A stretch of DNA of 64,000 bases from positions 189,236 to 253,235 of the forward strand of contig CAJJDO010000123.1 in assembly GCA_905183005.1 (NCBI GenBank), read 5' to 3'. The translations under genes were made by a program, and so were the position numbers. This DNA is from Paramecium pentaurelia. Lineage: Eukaryota > Ciliophora > Oligohymenophorea > Peniculida > Parameciidae. Position 1 is the stretch's first letter. Each line of letters opens with the position of its first letter. Below the pieces are notes generated by a model. The model was not told the DNA's origin. It made no database searches and saw nothing but the letters and a program-made list of their open reading frames with translations. Positions 23,422 through 35,529 of this stretch are shown piece after piece.

Positions 23422-23739
23422 AAACTTTTAATTTATGAATAAATAAAATAATTATTTCTGTTAACCTACTCCAATATATGATTTGAAGTATTACTTACTT
23501 ATATACCAATAAAAAACATATCTATAAATAGAATAATAGCTCTAGTTAACGTATTTTTATTTAATCTTATGTAATTATTTAAATATATATTGATTGTAAT
23601 TTTCAGTACACACTTATAACAATTTGTACATTCTAGAACAAATTATATTCAATTATTATATTTGAAAGCATTTTAAATAATATGATTTATTAATTTCAAA
23701 TGTATTATTTATTTTCTATAACTCTTATCACTCCCTTTG

Positions 23740-24003
23740 ATGTAAGACTTTTATCAACTCAAACTTTAAACACAATCTCACTTCACAAATCCAAATACTC
23801 CTCATCATATCAAAACAAGGTATCAATTTTATTTATATAACAATAGACCTTTACCAAGTCCTTAATCAGAAGAAATTGAAACATTTAGTTTAAATGATTC
23901 TTGGGACAGCAACATTTCTCCCACAAATAAAAAGACATTTAAAGTCGATAAACCCATATTAGTTATCTAGTATTTGGATTACAAATTAAGTGACTAATTT
24001 TGA
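23740..24003 (+). CDS. small 78-residue protein
   Basis: Two-exon small gene: ATG 23740, a 27-nt intron (GTATCA...AATAG, near 23819-23845) and TGA 24001-24003. The protein is polar, with a Ser/Pro/Asn-rich middle (RPLPSPQSEEIETFS, DSWDSNISPTNKK) and a hydrophobic-aromatic end (PILVIQYLDYKLSDQF). Acidic and Ser/Thr residues suggest a disordered, possibly phosphorylated peptide. No family recognised. Support comes from the clean splice, the coding-like frame and the TGA end; the start could instead be an upstream ATG in another frame. Confidence 0.5.
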
Positions 24004-24049
24004 ACTTTGTATTAATTATTTACAATATTTATATAAAAATTAAAAAAAA

Positions 24050-24536
24050 TCAAATTCTTATTATATTAGAGCTCTATCTCTTCATCTTCAACATCTTACT
24101 TTAATTATTATACACAATAGGTAAAGGATCATAATTAAAAAAAGAAAAATCAAATTTCTTTACAATACCAACCATTGGATTACTATTTTATTCTGTCTTC
24201 TAACTTGTACTACGTCTCCTAAAATTTGCATTGATTTTTAATTTATTATTGACATTTCTTTGTCTTTAAGCTTTCACATTAGGAAATTATATTGTCTACA
24301 TAAACAATTTAGGAGGATCAAGTGTAATTGGTTTTTACATCTAAAACCCAGTTCTTATATTTGGAGAGCATTCATAATTAAAGGTATTCTATCTTTCCTT
24401 TAGTAATTATCTCTCTTAATTAAGGCGATTGATAACTATCTTGATCTAATCTTACATATTATAATTGATTATCTAAATAATTCACTCATTCTTATAACTA
24501 ATATCTTAATTTGATGAAATTTTGTGCAGAATTCAT
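24050..24536 (-). CDS. small basic protein, unrecognised
   Basis: About 146 residues with two introns (26 and 20 nt) near the 5' end, or about 139 residues if translation starts at the ATG at 24487-24489 with one 20-nt intron; both choices give the same downstream frame. The protein is basic and Asn/Arg-rich (AQRQRNVNNKLKINANFRRR) with a central KPITLDPPKLFMQT segment and a conserved-looking VKKFDFSFFNYDPLP. No enzymatic or membrane feature. The basic Arg/Asn stretch could bind nucleic acid or microtubules, but this is speculation. It is convergent with the 23740 gene, with 46 nt between the stops. Confidence 0.5.
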
Positions 24537-25024
24537 TAATATTTTACTTATAGAATCATTATATATATGAAATATATTGTATTTGTTTGATATATATTCT
24601 ATTTAAAATATTCACTTGTTTTTTTTTTTAATTATATATTTGTGAATTTGATTCTTAATCAAAATAAGTATTATATCATATTAATTAATTAGAATAAGCA
24701 TAATGCATAGATTTCCTTAAAAATTAAATCCTAATGATTCTTAGAATAAATCTCAGTATAGATTCCTTAAGAGTAAATTAAAGAAAAGAAAATACTTTAG
24801 AATTTTATAAAATATTTTTATACAATGTCTAATATGTAATGAAATATTATTAATATAAAAACATTAAAGTCTATTATTAATGTAAATATTTTATAAACAA
24901 TATCTTAGATTGACTAAAATCATTATTAAAATTTATTCTTTTATAAAATATTCTTTATTTTGAATGCAGAATAAATCAGAATTAATTTCTATTTAATATA
25001 AATATATAAATAATATATTTAAAA
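24537..25024. other. AT-rich spacer
   Basis: About 490 nt of very AT-rich sequence between two minus-strand genes. Short open frames only; no motif, RNA structure or repeat stands out. It presumably contains the promoter of the small gene ending at 24536 and the terminator region of the TRIM-like gene. Confidence 0.5.
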
Positions 25025-26364
25025 TCATAGAATATCAATAGCATCATGTAAATCTCCTAATCTAACAGCAAAATAAATCAATTTAGATTAATTTAATGTA
25101 ATTTTTATTATTATGACTTCTCCATCATCAATTGTTATATGCAACTCACTTTAAAAAGGTTTGAACTTCAACTCTACATAACTTCCATTATAAAAGCGTT
25201 TGCCACATTTAATTTTTGTCTAATTCTCACAAGTTATATACCCATAAGAATTGAGAAAATAGCATCCATCTGAATCCTTTTGATATTATTTTTCTTTAAC
25301 TCTCTTTTAATCACATACTCCAAGAGCCATAGGATATCTAATATTCTAATTTTAACATGATCTGATCAATAGTTTTAAATTACTATCTCGAATCAAACCA
25401 TTACCATATATAGATGGGCCTATCAAAGCTAAATTGCCATCAGTATTTAAAATTTATTTGACCAATTTTCCCTTAACTTAAGCTCCAACACCATGATATT
25501 CAGAATGAAATTTATAAGTTATTTCTCTCATAGGAGGAGGTGGACTAGGTTCTCCAATAATTTATTTTCCCTATGAATTAGGTCTATAATATTGATTAGA
25601 TAAAGATTATGTAACAGATAGTCTGTCTTCAAATGGTTAAGGAGATAGGGGAGATCGATCAAATGATCTCATAGTTCTATAGCCTTCAGTGTTAATTGAA
25701 TTATTTCTATTTTACCTATAGGTACTACTTGTTCTTGAGGCTTGTACTAATTATGTATCTGGATTTGAGATTTATAATGTATCTTTGAAACTTATTAAAT
25801 TAGTTAAGAATTGATTGATTTATGGTTATTCTTCTTTTAATGACTCAGTTCTTGTAATTAATTATTAAGCTCTTGGATTGTATTCTAGTTTGAGTAATAA
25901 TTTTTAAATAAGTTAGCCTAACAGTTTTTCTTCATTAATTGATGTTATAAGTTAGTATGATATAATAACTAAATTTAAGATGCCTACATACTTTTATCAA
26001 ATTTGAGTTGCTATTCAATTAATTCTCGTTGTTTTTATATTGCCTAATTAATTTGTTCTTACAATTTATTTAATTGACTAATTTGCATCTCCAAGTGTTA
26101 GGATTAATGAAATGTGTTCTTGATAATGTAAATTATGTAATAATTACTAACATGATTAAAGATTCTTGTTTTTTTATTAGATTAAGTAATTTCTACAGGG
26201 GGATCATTTTGTGACCTTTGTGTCTTTCGTCTATACAAACAACGCAATTTAGAACTTCTCCTTTCACTATGCAAGTACTATGAAGACAGACCATCTCCAG
26301 ATGTTCATCTCATAATGTATGGCAACTCATTACCCTTGTGATAACCACCTTATTAACAGTACAT
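25025..26364 (-). CDS. TRIM-like protein: B-box, coiled coil, SPRY-like domain
   Basis: Start ATG 26362-26364 and a 25-nt intron (GTAATG...ATGAG, near 26305-26329), without which an in-frame TGA appears. The N-terminus is a B-box zinc finger: C and H in CQQGGYHKDEH, then C in MVCLHSTC, CVVC, and H-x-GH in RHKGHKM. A Gln-rich coiled coil follows (QLNKLQEQINQAIQKQREL), then a Pro-rich linker with SPLSPQPFE. The C-terminal 190 residues look like a SPRY/B30.2-type beta sandwich (HGVGAQVKGKLV, DGNLALIGPSIYGNG, GDLHDAIDIL). This order is that of metazoan TRIM proteins without a RING, so it may be a binding adaptor rather than an E3. Phase requires at least one more small intron. Confidence 0.7.
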
Positions 26365-26388
26365 TAAAAATATATATATTATAAAAAA

Positions 26389-27003
26389 TCATTTTCCAAA
26401 TAGTATTTAATGGACACTCTATTTATTTGAAATCAACAATGGAATTTACCTAATTAATTCTATAGCTGCAAAAATAATAGCCATTATTATTAAAATAGCA
26501 TAAGCTGGTAGAGTGAAAAATAAAATGAATCTCAATACTCCTTAATAACAAAGACAACAAGTTATATAAATATTGATATATTGATATGACTTCAATCCAA
26601 TATTGAAAATATATAAAAGGGGTATTATAAAAATAGATAAAGTGATTGAAAACAAAGCATTTTTTATTTACTTATGGGATTTTTCTTTTAATACTATAAT
26701 TTTAGATAAGTTTTTTGTTTTTCTTAATTTTCTTAATCTATTAATAAACAAAGCAATATCAATTAGTATATACCACTAAAGTAAATATAAATTATAATTT
26801 TTGAATGTGTTCTTACCTGCACAATTTAGTTGTCTTCCCCATCCTTGAAGATATTTTGATGGAAATTTGGATGTTCTTCGTTTTTATTTAAGAAGATAAT
26901 GGAAGCGAAGACTTAATCTTTTTTTTAAGTATTTCGTTGTTCCTTGACTCAACAAACCTTAAGGATATTCTTGCATTAATTTATTAATAATATATATCAT
27001 CAT
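26389..27003 (-). CDS. multipass membrane protein, unrecognised
   Basis: Single-exon gene of 205 codons. Two adjacent ATGs (26998-27003) can start it. The N-terminal 60 residues are basic (KYLKKRLSLRFHYLLKQKRR, then KYLQGWGRQLNC). Three or four hydrophobic helices follow: LYLLQWYILIDIALFI, FSITLSIFIIPLLYIF, INIYITCCLCY and a long FFTLPAYAILIIMAIIFAA. The basic cluster before the first helix predicts a cytosolic N-terminus. Neither a RING nor a transporter signature was seen. Frames upstream of the start also look open (for example MSEGQRATLNN), so a 5' exon cannot be excluded. The 27004-27355 spacer has no supported feature. Confidence 0.55.
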
Positions 27004-27355
27004 AATTCTTCATAATAGATCTCTAATTATTTAGGGTTGCTCTTTGTCCTTCACTCATTTCAGTTATATAAAATCAAATCTGTCTGAATTTGTTTTTCTG
27101 TATTTTGAACTTTTTAATTAATAATCATTATTAATTCTCAATTCTATTTCTTTCTAATTTATATATGATTTAATCATCTATATTATATTTAGAATCGTTT
27201 AATTAGAAGACTTTCAAATATTAATTAAATTATTCTAAATGATTGGTTTGAAATTAAATGAATAATATTTTGTATCTATTTCCTTTATATTCACTAAAGA
27301 AATATCAAAAAATAATAAGAGCATCATATTCTTGATATAAACAATTAGTATCTTC

Positions 27356-28618
27356 TCATTTTATTTTTGAACAGTATATATTAATATTATCTTACAATAC
27401 TTTTATTATTGAATGGATATTTACATTAAATAAAAACATAATCTTTTAATTGCATAAACTAAATATCTTTAAATATTTATCGTATTTTTAGAGAGTAAAA
27501 ATAGTAAAATAACCTTTTATTTGTTAATACAAACAAATACTTAAGACATATTAATTGATATGAGTTGATTCTATTATATATGTTGATTTATGTTGTAAGA
27601 TTGATAAATCAAGTTGATGAATATCTTAATCATTATAAGTTTTGGGTGCTTCTGAAACTGTTATAATTGATTCTTTTTTGGGTGACTTATTTTTGAAGCT
27701 ATCTTAAATTTTTACTCTATATGTTGAATGATATATTAATAATTCTTAATTTACTTTTGTTTTCTTATGATATTGGAAACTCAGAGTTTAAATACTTATT
27801 CTACTTCAATCATTGATCAATATGAATTTATTGTGATTCAATAATTGCCATTTAATTTGAGTGACACACAGCTATTTCAGGATCATTAAACATACTTTGA
27901 ATAATTGATTTCTCTAAATATGTTAATTGAGAGTAATTTGTTAAAACTAATCTTAATTTAATGAATTCATGTTATTGATTCTTAATCTGCTCTTATAATG
28001 AAAGAATGTAATTAAATTTAACAGATTTACATTTTGTATGTAACAAATTGTGGTAAACAATCATAAATGATCGACTTATAATTATTATAGATCTATTTCT
28101 TTTTATTTGAGATATTTGAGTCTGTAATAATTATAATTAAAGTGTACTTGTTAAAGTATTGTTTTTAATTTGAGATTCTTGAATTTGATTTCATTACTTC
28201 TAAACTTTTGATTGAAATTATTTTAGTAAAGAGTTCTTGATCTAAATGAAATAGCTGAAGAGTTTATGAAGGGCTGGTTGTTTTGGGATTGATCATCTAG
28301 TAAGAAAAGAGAGATGAGGTTCGTAAAGTTCTGTTTTAAATTTGACGATAATTGATTAAGGACTGTGTTTGATAATTTAAGTAAATTATTATATCACTTT
28401 TTAGTTGGCTTCTTATCTTTCTTCTTTTAAATGGTTTTTTTGATTGGCTAATTTTGTAAATTAGCTAATGTGTCTTCTAATTGTTTGATTTTGGCATCTT
28501 TTTCTTCAATAATTTATTTGAGCCCTTCAATTTGATCCTAATATTCAGCATTCTTGGCCTCCATCTCAGCCACACGATTTCTCAGCTCTTTTAGAAATGA
28601 AATTGGTTACATCATCAT
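27356..28618 (-). CDS. coiled-coil protein with apparently interrupted frame
   Basis: The N-terminus is clear: three tandem ATGs at 28610-28618, then a coiled coil (ELRNRVAEMEAKNAEY, QIIEEKDAKIKQLEDTL) and a Lys-rich tract (KKTIQKKKDKKPTKK). An in-frame TGA then occurs (near 28399), with the same frame continuing as coding-like LLKLSNTVLNQLSS. A 20-nt intron near 28185 restores the next join (RKSQIKNNTLTSTLQLQLL, FMIVYHNLLHTKC, QSMFNDPEIAVCHS). A second in-frame TGA is near 27812 after QQIHIDQ. Coding-like sequence follows again (SPKKESIITVSEAPKTYND). Either the gene is decaying, or I have missed unusual introns. The 3' end given is the last TGA of the final frame and may be too far. Confidence 0.45.
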
Positions 28619-28758
28619 TCTCTAAATAACACTATTCCTGCAATTACTTACATATTTGATGTGGGTCCATTTATTATTTTTAAATTATATAAAATTCCGG
28701 GCAAAAATATTTATATTTGAGAAAACAAAAAAGAATATAAGTAATAAGAATATATAAT

Positions 28759-31271
28759 TCATAGATACTTAAATAAGATTTTTTTAAGTGCTTTCTATTC
28801 AACAGGCTTTTATAAGTATGCTGTCATTCCTACTTTTAAACATTCTTGCATCTACTCCTCTGAGTCATACGCCGAACACCCAATAATTGTTGTAGATGCT
28901 CCTAATTCAGAACATAAAGTAATAATTGCTTTAGACACTTAAAATCCATTCATAATAGGCATTTCTAAATCCATAAGTATAACCTTATAAAATTCCTGAT
29001 TATGTTTGATTCTTTCCTTACATTTTTATATTGCTTAATATCCATTCAAAGCCCAATCTACAGCTGTATCTTATATCATACGTGCAATCATTTCAACATT
29101 TAATTATACATCATCTACAATTAATATTTTTGGATCTCCAATCGAAACTTTTGTTGATGCTTTAATATTTAAATTCTTTGTTATAATTTTCAATTATTAA
29201 GGTTTTTCATCATCTGGAATAAACAAAGAATTTTATTCTGAATTTTCACTTTCTTAATTATGTTCTTCTAAATCATGTAATGAAAATGTTTCTTGTACAT
29301 CACAAATTTATATAGTAAAATAAAATGTAGATCCTTTATTTAATTAAGAATGTAATTTTAATCCATTTTAAATATCTCCATTAAGATTTTATAATATTTA
29401 ATTACTGATTAATAATCCTAATCCAACACCTTATGTATTCATTTTCTTACTCTCCTCACTATTACCTTTTGCAAATGCTTTAAATAATTTAATTTTATCA
29501 TCATCTGAAATACCTATACCTGTATCTATTACAGAAATAGTGATTTTCTTTCTATCTTATCCTTAAGTTACTTCTAATGTAATATTACCTTTTTAAGTAA
29601 ATTTAAATGCATTTCCTAATAAATTCATAATTATTTATTTAATTCTATTTGAATCTTATTCTATTATTTTTGGAACATGTGCATTATAATTTAAAGACAA
29701 AACTATTTATTATTTTTCAGCAGTAGCAGAAAATAATTCAAGACAACTTTTCATCATATTCTTTAAATTAAACTTTTATTTCACTGCCTTAAATTTACCT
29801 TCTCTAATCTAAGCCAAATCAAGAAGATCATCAGAAAGATTCAACAATTATTTAGCTGTATGTAAAGCAACCTTTACATGTTTATGAATCTCTTTATCTT
29901 TTTCACAAAATATAGTTTCTGATCTATTTCTACATTCATCTCTTAAACTCTCATTTAATTAATCTATTATACAATTTAAAGGAGTTCTATATTCATGACT
30001 AACAAAAGCCAACATTTTTGATTTCTAATTACTATAATTCTTTAATGATCTAATATAATCTCTATGTGTTATATCTCGTGCAACTATTAAAATGTAAGGA
30101 CAATCATTTATTAATGTAATATATAACTTAATTTCTATTTATCTACGTTTTTGTTTCTCTGATCTAATATATCCCAATACAACAATATGTTCTTATACAT
30201 GAGTAGTTTTCATTAAATTCTATACTTCTTTTCTTTAAATCTACTTCTTCATACATTGAATCTCTTATTCAATTACCTAAACAATTATTAAGATCATCTT
30301 ACACAGCAATCAGTAATAAAAGTATCCTATAATTTTAATGTATCTTATTTATGCTATGTTTTGGCTCTTGGTAATGGCATTTCTTTTAATTTCTATTATA
30401 TAACTGTTCCTGATTATTTATTTTAAGATCTAGCTGCATTTATAAATGAAGTCTTCTGTATAGGTACAGGTTGAAATGTTGAAAATGAACTCATTGATTA
30501 TTTTGGTTATTCTATTGATTATTTCTCTGCTTATTCTACTACCTATTGTTCCTCCAAACTAAATATTGATTATAAAATGGATTATTGATTTCCACCTTAA
30601 ACAAAAATCTTTTTCATATTTTCATTGCAAAACTAAACATCATCATTTAATGCAACCAGTGCTATCCCCTAAGGAAAAAAACTCAATAATTCCACTTAAT
30701 AAGGTTCATTTTTTGGTGTTGGAGGTTAACTATCAGAATGAAAATTACGATCCTTTGACAATCTGTAAGTAGAATGATGATTACTATCCACGAACAAATT
30801 TTCTTAATTGAAGTTAAAGTTTCCATTTTATTTAGGATAGTTGATCAATTATGTTAATGTCTTTATGACTATTGATATGCAAGGTAAATATATTTGACTA
30901 ATTTCATCAGTCTTAAATAAAAATAGCACAAGTATATCTGCTCCTACCGAGAACAATATTATTAACCATTTACTCATGAATTCATTCTCAAATAATAAAG
31001 TCTATCCAATTTACATCACACACATGCACGATAACATATTTTTCTAACTACTTAAATACAGAACTGTCATGTATCCCAAATATTGTATGATAAGTACCAC
31101 TTAAAATTAAGATGCTCCAAAATACTCCCAAGCCATACGAGTAATTTACAATAATAACACCACAAACAAATAGTAGTATTCTTCTGAACCAAAAATACAT
31201 TGAAGAATCAAAAGCAAACTCATTAAGAGTATTACGAGCTGATTTTTAATTAAGTTCCATAATTTTCCCAT
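28759..31271 (-). CDS. membrane hybrid sensor histidine kinase with receiver domain (second copy)
   Basis: Predicted 828-residue hybrid kinase with one 26-nt intron near 30285. The N-terminus (ATG 31269-31271) has about six hydrophobic helices (QLVILLMSLLLILQCIF, LLFENEFMSKWLIILFS). A Gln/Ser-rich linker leads to a PAS-like segment (FVVDS-type region; LYITLINDCPYILIVARD). The H-box is SHEYRTPLNCI with His at about residue 417; ATPase-type boxes follow. The C-terminal receiver has Asp in ILMDLEMPIMNGF at about residue 759 and Lys in YLQKPVE; the tail ends KYL at TGA 28759. All phosphotransfer residues are present. Similar order and membrane head to 10851-13232 mark the two as paralogues. Input signal unknown. 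Confidence 0.88.
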
Positions 31272-32125
31272 ATTAATTAATTTTCTCAATTAACTCTCTT
31301 CTCTTTGACAACAGTATTTTTATATCTCACTTATTAATACTATTTTCTACATCAATAACCTTCTGAAATTCTTAAAATTCATAATCAAAAAATACTACAC
31401 TTCTATATGTAAAATAACAAATTAACATATATATCAATATAATTAACATATACTTAATAAAAATTCAGATTCTTTTAACATCTTATATACATAAATGATT
31501 ACAATTTATAAATTATTTCTCATGTAATCACTAATCATTAATGTTATAAAATTTATATTATTATGCTGATTTTTGAAAAACAAACCATTCTATTCAATGA
31601 CTTATTATTTATCATATCTTAAACTTTATATCTACTTAAAATATATAATAAATAACTCTGTACTCATCAATTAAATTATTAACCAGAATATTTAAATAAA
31701 ACAAAATATTTTGCATCATTAAAATTATTAAATAATTAATTTAGTATAAATAATTTTTTCTTATAGACTAATACAATTTATTTGAATTTAAATTTAGATT
31801 ACATAGTCAAAGAATAGTAGAGATGTTTATTAAATATCACAAAATTGAACTTCTATATTTTATATCGATCTTATTAATTTTTAATTTGTTATTATAATCA
31901 TTCTTAAAAAATAATTTGATATTCTATACAAATCGTCTAATTAAAGTATTATATGAGATAGATAAGATTATATTTTTTGAGTTTTAATGAAATATAAAAT
32001 TAGGGCATTTTTCATATTTCATAATGTCTTTTGAGATCAAGACAGTATTTTTTAGGGATAAACAAAAAATTATATTAGGTAAACATAAAAATTTATCAAT
32101 ATATAATACACTTATGTACATTACT
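31272..32125. other. AT-rich spacer
   Basis: About 850 nt between two minus-strand genes. The sequence is AT-rich with short homopurine and TA-rich stretches; small plus-strand ORFs (for example at 32024) overlap the next gene and look like shadows. No RNA gene, repeat or additional coding signal could be supported. Confidence 0.45.
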
Positions 32126-32890
32126 TCAAGGTCGTTTTTTTGGAATAATTCTTTAATTTTACATAGCTGCCGACTTCACAGATGTCATTTTGTTTTCTTC
32201 ATCTTTATAATATTGTGAAACTCTTTTGCGTTAAGGTCCATCCTTTTTGAGTATATTACTGTTTGATAAGGCTTAAGCTGCATATTTATCTTGAGAATTG
32301 ACTCTAACTCGTTCATCTAACATTTTAAGATTATTTCTTTGGTATTATTATTATGGAACTTGATTTCTCCCAATTGAATAATTCATTTATTCATTATCTC
32401 TAAGAGAATTAACCAAATATTATTATTCTGGACTGGGTCTTCTATATATATTACAGTATTTATTAGCAATATATTGAAAATGAGAAGAATCCTAAACAAA
32501 TATGAAATGAACTACTTTAAGATGATTGCGTTAAGCTGATTACTAAGGATTGTATTGAATTTATTATTATTGTTATTAATCTTAGATTCTGGCTAAGTTA
32601 ATGGTTGATAAAGGTACAACCTTTTTCAAAATACACTATTATTATTTATCCTTATTTTTTAGCAATTAATTCATTAGATTATTTTTGGCTGGACTTCGAC
32701 TGCAAGAACGTTATTCTAGATGTTATCTACGTATAGATTGCCATTGTATTTCGAGATTTTCGATAGCCTTGATATATATGAGTAGCACTTTACTTCATTC
32801 AATTAACTACGATTGCTCTGAGGTGTCAATGTTATTCTTATTTAATCAATATTTAAAGTACTCTTCATTTTTGTACATTTTAACATGCAT
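32126..32890 (-). CDS. Gln/Asn-rich basic protein, unrecognised
   Basis: 237 residues from three exons; introns of 25 nt (near 32837) and 26 nt (near 32774) remove two in-frame TGAs and leave a clean frame from ATG 32888-32890 to TGA 32126-32128. The N-terminus is charged and helical (AIENLEIQWQSIRRQHLEQR), the middle Gln-rich with runs of TAA-coded Gln, the C-terminus basic (QRKRVSQYYKDEENK, RIIPKKRP). No domain recognised. Basic, Gln-rich and disordered tails of this sort occur in nuclear and cytoskeletal proteins, but no role is claimed. Confidence 0.6.
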
Positions 32891-33616
32891 ACGTTCTTGT
32901 GGCAATTAACGTAATTAACTCAGACTTAAATTCTATGCATAGAAAGTATTCATGGCTTAACAGTTAAAATTTAATAATAAAATGTCATTTAATCAACAAT
33001 CATTATTCATTCACTCTAAATGTATATATATCCTTCTTTTATTGAATATACTTCAAAAATACTAAAATAGATGAATCCATTTTATAAGATATTACATTAA
33101 TTAGATATTCTATAAATAATTATAATAATAGATATTCTACTTATTTGGTTATCTTAATTAAGTTGAATCTATATATATATATATACTATTATTATTTACA
33201 TTCAAAGTTATATTATCTTCTAAAACTATGGATGATTTAATAATTTATATTAAATATGTCAATATATTGCGTTTTCAATTTATAAATAAATCTATATCTT
33301 TTTTTTGTAAGTCTTTTTAACTAAATATTTTACATAAGAAAATCATAAATTTGTTGGTTAGATGACAAGAATCATTAATATTAAAAATTGAACTTGTCAT
33401 ATGGGAAATTTTTAATAGTGTAATGATTCTCTTTCAAATAAGACACAAGATATCTGAACTACTAAGACATCAAAGAATAAACAAAATATTGGATAGAAGT
33501 TAAACTAATAAGAAATAAAAGGAGTGATTGAAATATAAGCAAATTTCAGAGGCTAAATAATTAGAAAGTATTATCCTATCTTATTTAGAAAATTTGATTT
33601 TTAATATACTTGATCA
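32891..33616. other. AT-rich spacer with (TA)n tract
   Basis: About 725 nt between divergent genes. It includes a short TA repeat near 33170-33184. The stretch 33401-33616 has an ATG (MGNF, potentially N-myristoylated) and coding-like bits that could be a 5' exon of the MORN gene, but no intron set I tried joined it in frame. Promoters for both flanking genes should lie here. Confidence 0.4.
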
Positions 33617-34138
33617 ATGGCTTAAAAGCAAAGTTCTTCAATCTTAAATTAAAAGAGTTCTCTTAATGATATGATTATAGAGGAAATCTCATAAGTTTAA
33701 TAGAATACTTTTATAAACCTTTAAAAGATTGAATGGAAAAATGGTATTAAAAATGGCAAAGAACTTTTTGAATGGCCAGATGAAAGGAAATATGATGGCT
33801 AATATCATAATTATTTTAGAGAAGGAGATTGTATTTTAATGTGGTCAAATGGTTAACAATATTTTGGACTTTGGAAAGCAGGATAGTAATTTGGAAATGA
33901 ATAAATCATTAAATCTAATGGAACTATTTTTAGAAGCAAATGGATTAATGGTAAAATTGTAACCACTACATTAAAAACCAATACTCCACCTAAAGTTGCT
34001 AAAATCATGAATCATCGAAATAATATTCTAAATTCTCCTTTAATAATTTTATATTTAAAAATCATTATTATCTTTTTTGGATATTTATTCTGCATTCGTC
34101 TTGAAATAAAATAATATTATACTTATTTTAGACTATGA
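33617..34138 (+). CDS. MORN-repeat protein
   Basis: 173 residues, single exon from the first ATG after an in-frame TGA (33617) to TGA 34136. Repeats of the MORN type are visible: IEWKNGIKNGKELFEWPDER, YDGQYHNYFREGDCILMW, SNGQQYFGLWKAGQQFG and SNGTIFRSKWINGK. These are spaced about 23 residues and centre on the GxG/Y-x-G-x-W core. MORN arrays bind phospholipids and organise membrane-cytoskeleton contacts. The C-terminal 40 residues turn hydrophobic (IILYLKIIIIFFGYLF), which would make a membrane anchor; this part overlaps the 3' end of the opposite gene by 77 nt, so the true end may be earlier. An upstream exon is possible. Confidence 0.68.
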
Positions 34139-35529
34139 CCATTCATCTTGAGGATCAATGCTCAAAGCCTCACTATAATAATTTATAGCCTCTAAAAATT
34201 TCTTTTATTGTCTTAAACAATCCCCTTATTTTATGAATCTTTTTTACCAATTCTAGTTAAATTTAAAACATGCTTGGGACTTAGTTATTATGCTTTCTAT
34301 AAACATTTCATTGCATCATCAAATTTTCCAAGTAATCTATAACAATCACCTATTCAAAATGGTTAAACACTTATAAAATACCTTTGCCACTTAATGATTC
34401 CACATGATTTTAATTTAATTATAAGACTTTATTATACAACCTTATTGCCTCCTCATCTTTCTATTGTATTCGTACAAGATCAGCTATTAAAATCTCATAA
34501 ATATAATTACCCAAACCCCAAAGAGCATCCATATCATTTTGGTTTTAATTCAATATACGGTCATATATCTTTTTAGCATCTTAGAATTTTTTATCTTTCC
34601 CTAAACAATGAGCTAAATTTTATATTTTTAAATTTAATACCTTTTCCCAACAATGCTTATTTGTTGTCTGGATCTCTTTCAAGGGTTTTTTCATATTATT
34701 GAAGAGCTTCAGAAAATTTACTTCTTCCTCTTAAGGCATCCCCTAAATATAAATTAATTTATACCTAAACCATTTATTGCTTATATGTTATTAGGATCAA
34801 CTTTCAAAACTCTATCAAAAATTTTTGAAGCCTCATAATTTTTGGTTTAAGAAAGTAACAAAGTACCTAGAATCTAAGTAAAATTGAATACCTTTCATTA
34901 CTAATGTAGTAGAATTATTAGGATCTAAAATTAAAGTTCGATTCATCACATCTTAGGCTTGCATGATATTTTAGTTTCTGAATAATTAAGTACCTAAATA
35001 AATGAAATATTAATAAACCTAAATTTTATAATTCTATAACTTATTATTGTATTTCAGGAGGAGCTTAATAATGTAAGCCTGCTTTTACATCAAGTCCATC
35101 AATAGCATGTAAAATATTATTTTTTGCTAATTCTAAATATTATAGCACTTCATTATGTATCATTAGATTATTTTCCTCAAATTTTAAGAGTCCAGATAAA
35201 TAAGATTCTAATTAATCATATGTAAATTGGCTTAAGTTATTTGGTTGTTATTAGAATTTTTATTGTAAATTTATTACTAATTCATCAATACATTCTATAA
35301 ACTAAAATTTATAATCTAATAATTTGCTAATTATTTCTTAGCATTTGTCAGAAAATTCTTTTGTGTGTTCATTCAATCCAGATAATTTCAAGACTTGATG
35401 GTCTTAATGTTTAGTTTGCTAAAGGCATTTATAACAAAGTAATCTATTCTCTTAGCAGCAAATACTAAAACAATAATATTCAATCTTCTCATTAGCATGT
35501 TATTGTAATTAGCAAGGTATTTAAATCAT
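34062..35529 (-). CDS. B-box-like zinc finger and TPR protein
   Basis: About 480 residues. The N-terminus (ATG 35527-35529) carries Cys/His pairs: C and H in PCQLQQHANEK, C in YYCFSICC, CYKC and H-x-x-H in KHQDH, matching a B-box zinc site. A helical segment follows (EFSDKCQEIISKLLDYKFQ, LKFEENNLMIHNEVL). The C-terminal half has tetratricopeptide repeats, the last reading AINYYSEALSIDPQDEWS, and a 23-nt intron near 34108 before the final NECRINIQKRQQ. Phase requires at least one more small intron. Paramecium has many proteins of this zinc-TPR type; the TPRs bind partner peptides. Overlaps the MORN gene tail to tail. Confidence 0.65.
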
